Part shown: positions 60,737-64,000 of the stretch, one piece after another
How positions within the stretch are numbered: position 1 is the stretch's first letter
Layout of the letters: each line of letters opens with the position of its first letter
Assembly (NCBI GenBank): GCA_963739515.1
Contig: CAVUAO010000003.1
Coordinates: 1 to 64,000, forward strand
Direction: 5' to 3'
DNA length: 64,000 bases
Source: JBFYTX01 sp963739515
GTDB taxonomy: Bacteria; Chloroflexota; Dehalococcoidia; Dehalococcoidales; RBG-16-60-22
Translations under genes and position numbers: made by a program
Notes under the pieces: generated by a model
Databases searched by the model: none
Told to the model about the DNA's origin: nothing
The model's input: only the letters and a program-made list of their open reading frames with translations

Positions 60737-62906
60737 TCAGACCTTCTCTATCTTCGCGAAGCTCAATAAAAAGCGCTTGACGCCGACGCCGTCGAAAGCC
60801 ACCACGACCTCGGCGTCGTTCTTGACCTTGTGATAGTTCACCACCACGCCCTCGCCGAACTGGTCGTGTCTAACGTGCTCGCCCGCCTTGAATACGGGGA
60901 GGTCTTCATTGGGTTTTATGGCTTTTTCGGTGGCGTCGATGGACGCTGACGACCACTCGTCTTCTTTCTCGCGCACGCCGCCGCGGGTCATCAGGTGCTC
61001 CGGTATGTCCAGCAGAAAACGCGAGGGTTTGTTCACCGCGCTGGAGCCCATCAGGTGGCGGCGGAACGCCCTCACTAAATACACCTTCTTCTTCGCCCGG
61101 GTAATGCCCACGTAGCACAGGCGGCGCTCTTCCTCCAGCTGGGCGGGGTCGTCAATACTTTTGTAGTGCGGAATAATGCCGTCCTCCATGCCGACGATGA
61201 ACACTACCGGGAACTCCAGCCCTTTAGCCTGGTGTAACGTAATCAAAGTCACGGTTTCCTGCTTCTCGGGGAGGTCGTCGACGTCCGACACCAGCGCCAC
61301 ACCCTCGAGGAAAGAGGTCAGCCCCTCCCCCGACTTCATATCCTTATAGTCCTGGGCGACGCCGCGCAGCTCCAGGATGTTCTCCCAGCGCTCCTCGCCG
61401 TCGACGAGGCCCGTAATGTACTGCTTGTATCCCGACCTCTCGACAACGAGGTCGAACAGCGCCACTATATCCAGCTCGCGGCTCCGCTCGATGAGCTTTT
61501 CCAGCATCACGGCAAAGCCAGCCAGTGCCTTGACCGTCCGAGCGCTGAAAGGCAGTTCGGTACCGCTTTCCGAAGAATCGGCGAGAAGTCGCAGCGCCTG
61601 GTACTCGCTGACGCCGTGCTCCCGCGCCCAGCGGGTAAGCTCGTCCAGCGAACGCTCGCCGATACCGCGCTGGGGCACGTTGATCACGCGCATCAGGGAG
61701 ACGGTATCGTTCGGGTTCTGGATCAGGCGGAGATAGGCGATGATGTCCTTGACCTCGCGCCGCTCGTAGAAGCGGGTGCCCGCCACCAGCTTATAGGGCA
61801 TGCCGTAGCGGATAAAAGCCTCCTCCAGGGCGCGCGACTGGGCGTTGGTGCGGAACATGACGGCGCAGTCGCCGGACTTGACCTCGCCGCCGCGCACCAG
61901 ATCATCGATTTCGTTAACGACGTACTGTGCTTCTTCCTCCTCGGAATAGGTCTCGATAACGGCCGGGGGAATCCCCTTCTCGTTCTCCGTCCAGAGTTCC
62001 TTGGGCTTGCGCTGCTTGTTCGCCGAGATGACGTGAGAAGCGGCGTCGAGGATGAGCTGGGTCGAGCGGTAGTTCTGCTCCAGCAAGACCACCTTGGCAT
62101 CCGGAAAGTCCTTCTCAAAGTTTAAAATATTGCGGATATCGGCCGACCGCCACGAGTAAATCGACTGGTCGGGGTCGCCGACGACGCAGATGTTGCGATA
62201 TTTCCCCGCCAGCAGCTTGACCAGTTCGTACTGGACGAGGTTGGTATCCTGGAACTCGTCCACCTGGATGTGCAGGTAGCGCGCCTGATACCTGGCCAGG
62301 ATTTCCGACTTCTCGCGGAAAAGCAGCACCGTCTTCATCAAAAGGTCGTCGAAATCCAGCGCGCTACTGGCGGTCAGCAGCTCCTGGTAGCGCTCGTAGA
62401 CGCGGCGGGTCACCTCGTCGAAATAAGACTTGCCGGGGAGGTCGGACGGGCCGAGCATCTGGCTCTTGGCGCTGGAGATAACGGACTGGAGGGCGCGGGG
62501 GGCGAACTGCTTGGGGTCGAGGGCCAGGTCCTGAAGGCTGCGTTTGAGCAGGGAAATCTGGTCGTCGTCGTCATAGATCACGAACTTCTTATCGACCCCG
62601 ATAGCCTGGCCGTCCTGCCTCAGGATGCGGGCGCAGATGGCGTGGAAAGTCCCGAGGGTAATGTCTTTCACCGAGGCGCTGACCAGTTGATTAAGGCGCT
62701 CCTCCATCTCGCGGGCGGCCTTGTTGGTGAAGGTGACGGCCATGATGCGGCGCGGGTTGACGCCGACCACGCGGATGAGGTAGGCGACGCGGTGGGTAAT
62801 GACGCGGGTCTTGCCCGAGCCGGGGCCGGCTAAGAATAAGCACAGGGCCGTTGATAGCTTCAACGGCGGCTTTCTGGGCGGGATTAAGCTCGGCGAGGAT
62901 ATCCAC
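60737..62906 (-). CDS. pcrA: PcrA/UvrD superfamily 1 DNA helicase (one frameshift near the start)
   Basis: M-D-I-L-A-E-L-N-P-A-Q-K-A-A (start 62906, Q motif) runs to V-L-I-L. There one extra base breaks the frame, which continues as A-G-P-G-S-G-K-T-R-V-I-T-H-R (Walker A) in the next. Motif II is Q-V-D-E-F-Q-D-T-N, with V-V-G-D-P-D-Q-S-I-Y, T-L-H-Q-A-K-G-L-E-F and V-G-I-T-R-A-K-K as later motifs. The rebuilt protein is about 722 residues, normal for PcrA. It unwinds DNA during excision and mismatch repair. The single shift lies near 62835, within the first beta strand before the P-loop. Confidence 0.9.
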
Positions 62907-62933
62907 TATTTAATTATAACAGGTATGCGGCGC

Positions 62934-63372
62934 CTATTTCATGGCCTTTTCCGACTGCTTCACAACCATGTTGACGAGGGTTTGGCGGGCCAGCCTGACA
63001 CTACCTGCTTGGCAATCAGCAGTCTATCGTAAACCTCCGCATTGCCTTGATTTTATCGCCGCTGAACTCATAGGCACACATCGCCAGAAATTCGAATTTT
63101 TTACCCTGCAACGTACGCTGAGGATATGCTCGAAAAAGGCCTTATCCCCCGTGTACGATTATCCCGTTACCGGTCTCCGTGACTTTCATATCCTTCATGT
63201 TCTTCGCACATGGAGGTAACATTGCCCTTAATTGCCGCTTTACCTTTAAGGTGCCGAAAGGATGTGTCAAAGACCGCGTCATCGGTGTAGTAGGCAATAT
63301 GCTTATCCACATCCCCTGTTTCCCACGCTTTGGCAAACTCACGCATGATACTGGCAATTTTTCTTCTGGCAT
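62934..63372 (-). pseudogene. SnoaL/NTF2-like protein, frameshifted
   Basis: The ATG at 63372 follows ggaggtat. Joined frames give S-I-M-R-E-F-A-K-A-W-E-T-G-D-V-D-K-H, I-A-Y-Y-T-D-D-A-V-F-D-T, F-G-T-L-K-G-K-A-A-I-K-G, then F-E-F-L-A-M-C-A-Y-E-F and V-V-K-Q-S-E-K-A-M-K before TAG at 62934. At least four shifts occur (near 63355, 63240, 63150 and 62985). The fold is a third SnoaL-like member in this window. It has a very good promoter divergent from acr3. A true remnant or a damaged sequence are both possible. Confidence 0.55.
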
Positions 63373-63406
63373 TTTAGATACCTCCATATTTTGTTAAATT
63401 AACATA

Positions 63407-63434
63407 ATTATAGTCCTAATTTGCTATTTGTCAA
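63407..63434 (-). promoter_or_regulatory. Promoter of the SnoaL-like remnant
   Basis: On the minus strand TTGACA (63434-63429), 16 bp, TATAAT (63412-63407). It is divergent from the acr3 promoter. Confidence 0.65.
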
Positions 63435-63445
63435 ATAAAAAACGA

Positions 63446-63475
63446 TTGAATTCGTAAGGAAAAAAACGTTAATAT
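63446..63475 (+). promoter_or_regulatory. Promoter of acr3
   Basis: TTGAAT (63446-63451), 18 bp, TAATAT (63470-63475). The ATG at 63485 is nine bases further, so the message would be leaderless or nearly so. No ArsR-like gene is in the window. Confidence 0.45.
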
Positions 63476-63484
63476 ATAAACATC

Positions 63485-64000
63485 ATGTCTCAAACTGCCA
63501 CCAAACGGCTCTCCTTCCTCGACCGGTTTCTAACGCTATGGATTTTCCTGGCGATGGGAATCGGGGTGGCGCTGGGGTGGCAAGTACCGCAAGTCGCCGA
63601 CTTTATCAATTCCCTGAAAGTGGGCACGACCTCCATACCCATCGCCATCGGCCTGATACTAATGATGTACCCGCCGCTGGCTAAAGTCCGCTACGAGCAA
63701 ATGGGGCGGGTCTTCCGCAACTGGAAAGTTCTAGGACTATCGCTCGTGCAGAACTGGGTCATCGGGCCAGTACTGATGTTCCTGCTGGCGATAGCCTTCC
63801 TCGGTTATCTATGGCCCCGGCCGGAATACATGGTCGGCCTGATCATGATCGGGCTGGCGCGGTGCATCGCCATGGTCATCGTCTGGAACGAGCTCGCCAG
63901 GGGCGACCGAGAGTACGCCGCGGGGCTGGTGGCCTTCAACTCCGTCTTCCAGATACTGTTCTACACGGTCTATGCCTGGGTCTTTATCACCGTGCTGCCG
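63485..64000 (+). CDS. acr3: ACR3-family arsenite efflux transporter (5' part, runs off the edge)
   Basis: The 172 visible residues begin M-S-Q-T-A-T-K-R-L-S-F-L-D-R-F and contain V-A-L-G-W-Q-V-P, I-A-I-G-L-I-L-M-M-Y-P-P-L-A-K-V, L-V-Q-N-W-V-I-G-P and the family signature G-L-A-R-C-I-A-M-V-I-V-W-N-E-L-A. This includes the Cys that is essential in characterised Acr3 proteins. About five membrane helices are present before the window ends. It pumps arsenite out of the cell. The gene has no visible stop because it continues past 64000. Confidence 0.92.
   Translation, partial: MSQTATKRLSFLDRFLTLWIFLAMGIGVALGWQVPQVADFINSLKVGTTSIPIAIGLILMMYPPLAKVRYEQMGRVFRNWKVLGLSLVQNWVIGPVLMFLLAIAFLGYLWPRPEYMVGLIMIGLARCIAMVIVWNELARGDREYAAGLVAFNSVFQILFYTVYAWVFITVLP

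Noticed and set aside
8875..63372. Programmed ribosomal frameshifting as the general cause of the split genes
   Set aside because: No common slippery sequence is seen at the breaks; the positions and directions differ, and polA alone would need six or more events.

Overview
The window reads as a chromosomal contig from an anaerobic Chloroflexota bacterium, most likely class Dehalococcoidia (inferred from the style of the protein families; no 16S gene is present). Its content fits an anaerobe: a roughly 1,410-residue CoA-dehydratase activase fusion, molybdenum-cofactor genes (mobA, moeA, mobB, a Mop protein and a ModE-like regulator), DUF362, ACR3 arsenite efflux and many single-copy housekeeping genes. 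The base composition is moderately GC-rich, except for one clearly AT-rich restriction-modification island at about 10.6-12.4 kb.

Layout. 0-6.7 kb: a broken IPT/TIG-type surface protein, a cupin, an SDR enzyme, a CGGC-domain protein and an orphan, decayed phage terminase cassette. 6.9-10.6 kb: zinc-ribbon protein, RNase HI, RNase P RNA (rnpB), a C-terminal processing protease and a macrodomain protein. 10.6-12.3 kb: a PmeII-like endonuclease with its methyltransferase. 12.4-18.9 kb: DAHP synthase, membrane proteins, mutM and polA. 19-25.7 kb: small envelope and stress-type proteins, CinA-like amidase, MBL hydrolase, DUF4349 lipoprotein, ModE-like regulator and a small HTH gene pair. 26-31 kb: SDR, MATE exporter, tRNA-Leu, PadR regulator with membrane partner, DegV. 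31.4-39.5 kb: kinase, leucyl aminopeptidase, MBL hydrolase, methyltransferase, a HAD/uridine-kinase-like fusion, then mobA-moeA-mobB-DUF362. 39.5-46.3 kb: acylphosphatase, RNase III, tRNA-Gln, Mop, a GAF/HD-GYP protein with a long charged helix, and a ParA/CpaE-like protein without a P-loop. 46.4-58.6 kb: the activase, SnoaL-like proteins behind a structured leader, glycosyltransferase, plsY, lepB, pyrE, a CARDB-type surface protein and a resolvase-like nuclease. 58.6-64 kb: mutL, a PcrA/UvrD helicase, a SnoaL-like remnant and the start of acr3.

Two features cut across the window. First, about sixteen genes are split by single-base frameshifts, and two more positions carry an in-frame stop. 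The damaged genes include polA, mutM, mutL and the helicase. Each fragment keeps conserved motifs, so consensus error is the first explanation. Second, the intergenic regions carry a family of paired-hairpin repeats whose stem sequences differ between copies but stay self-complementary, together with a second family of dispersed 'ttcgacaggctcagg' and 'aatgacag' repeats. Several good sigma70-type promoters can be read, some so close to the start codon that leaderless transcription is likely.
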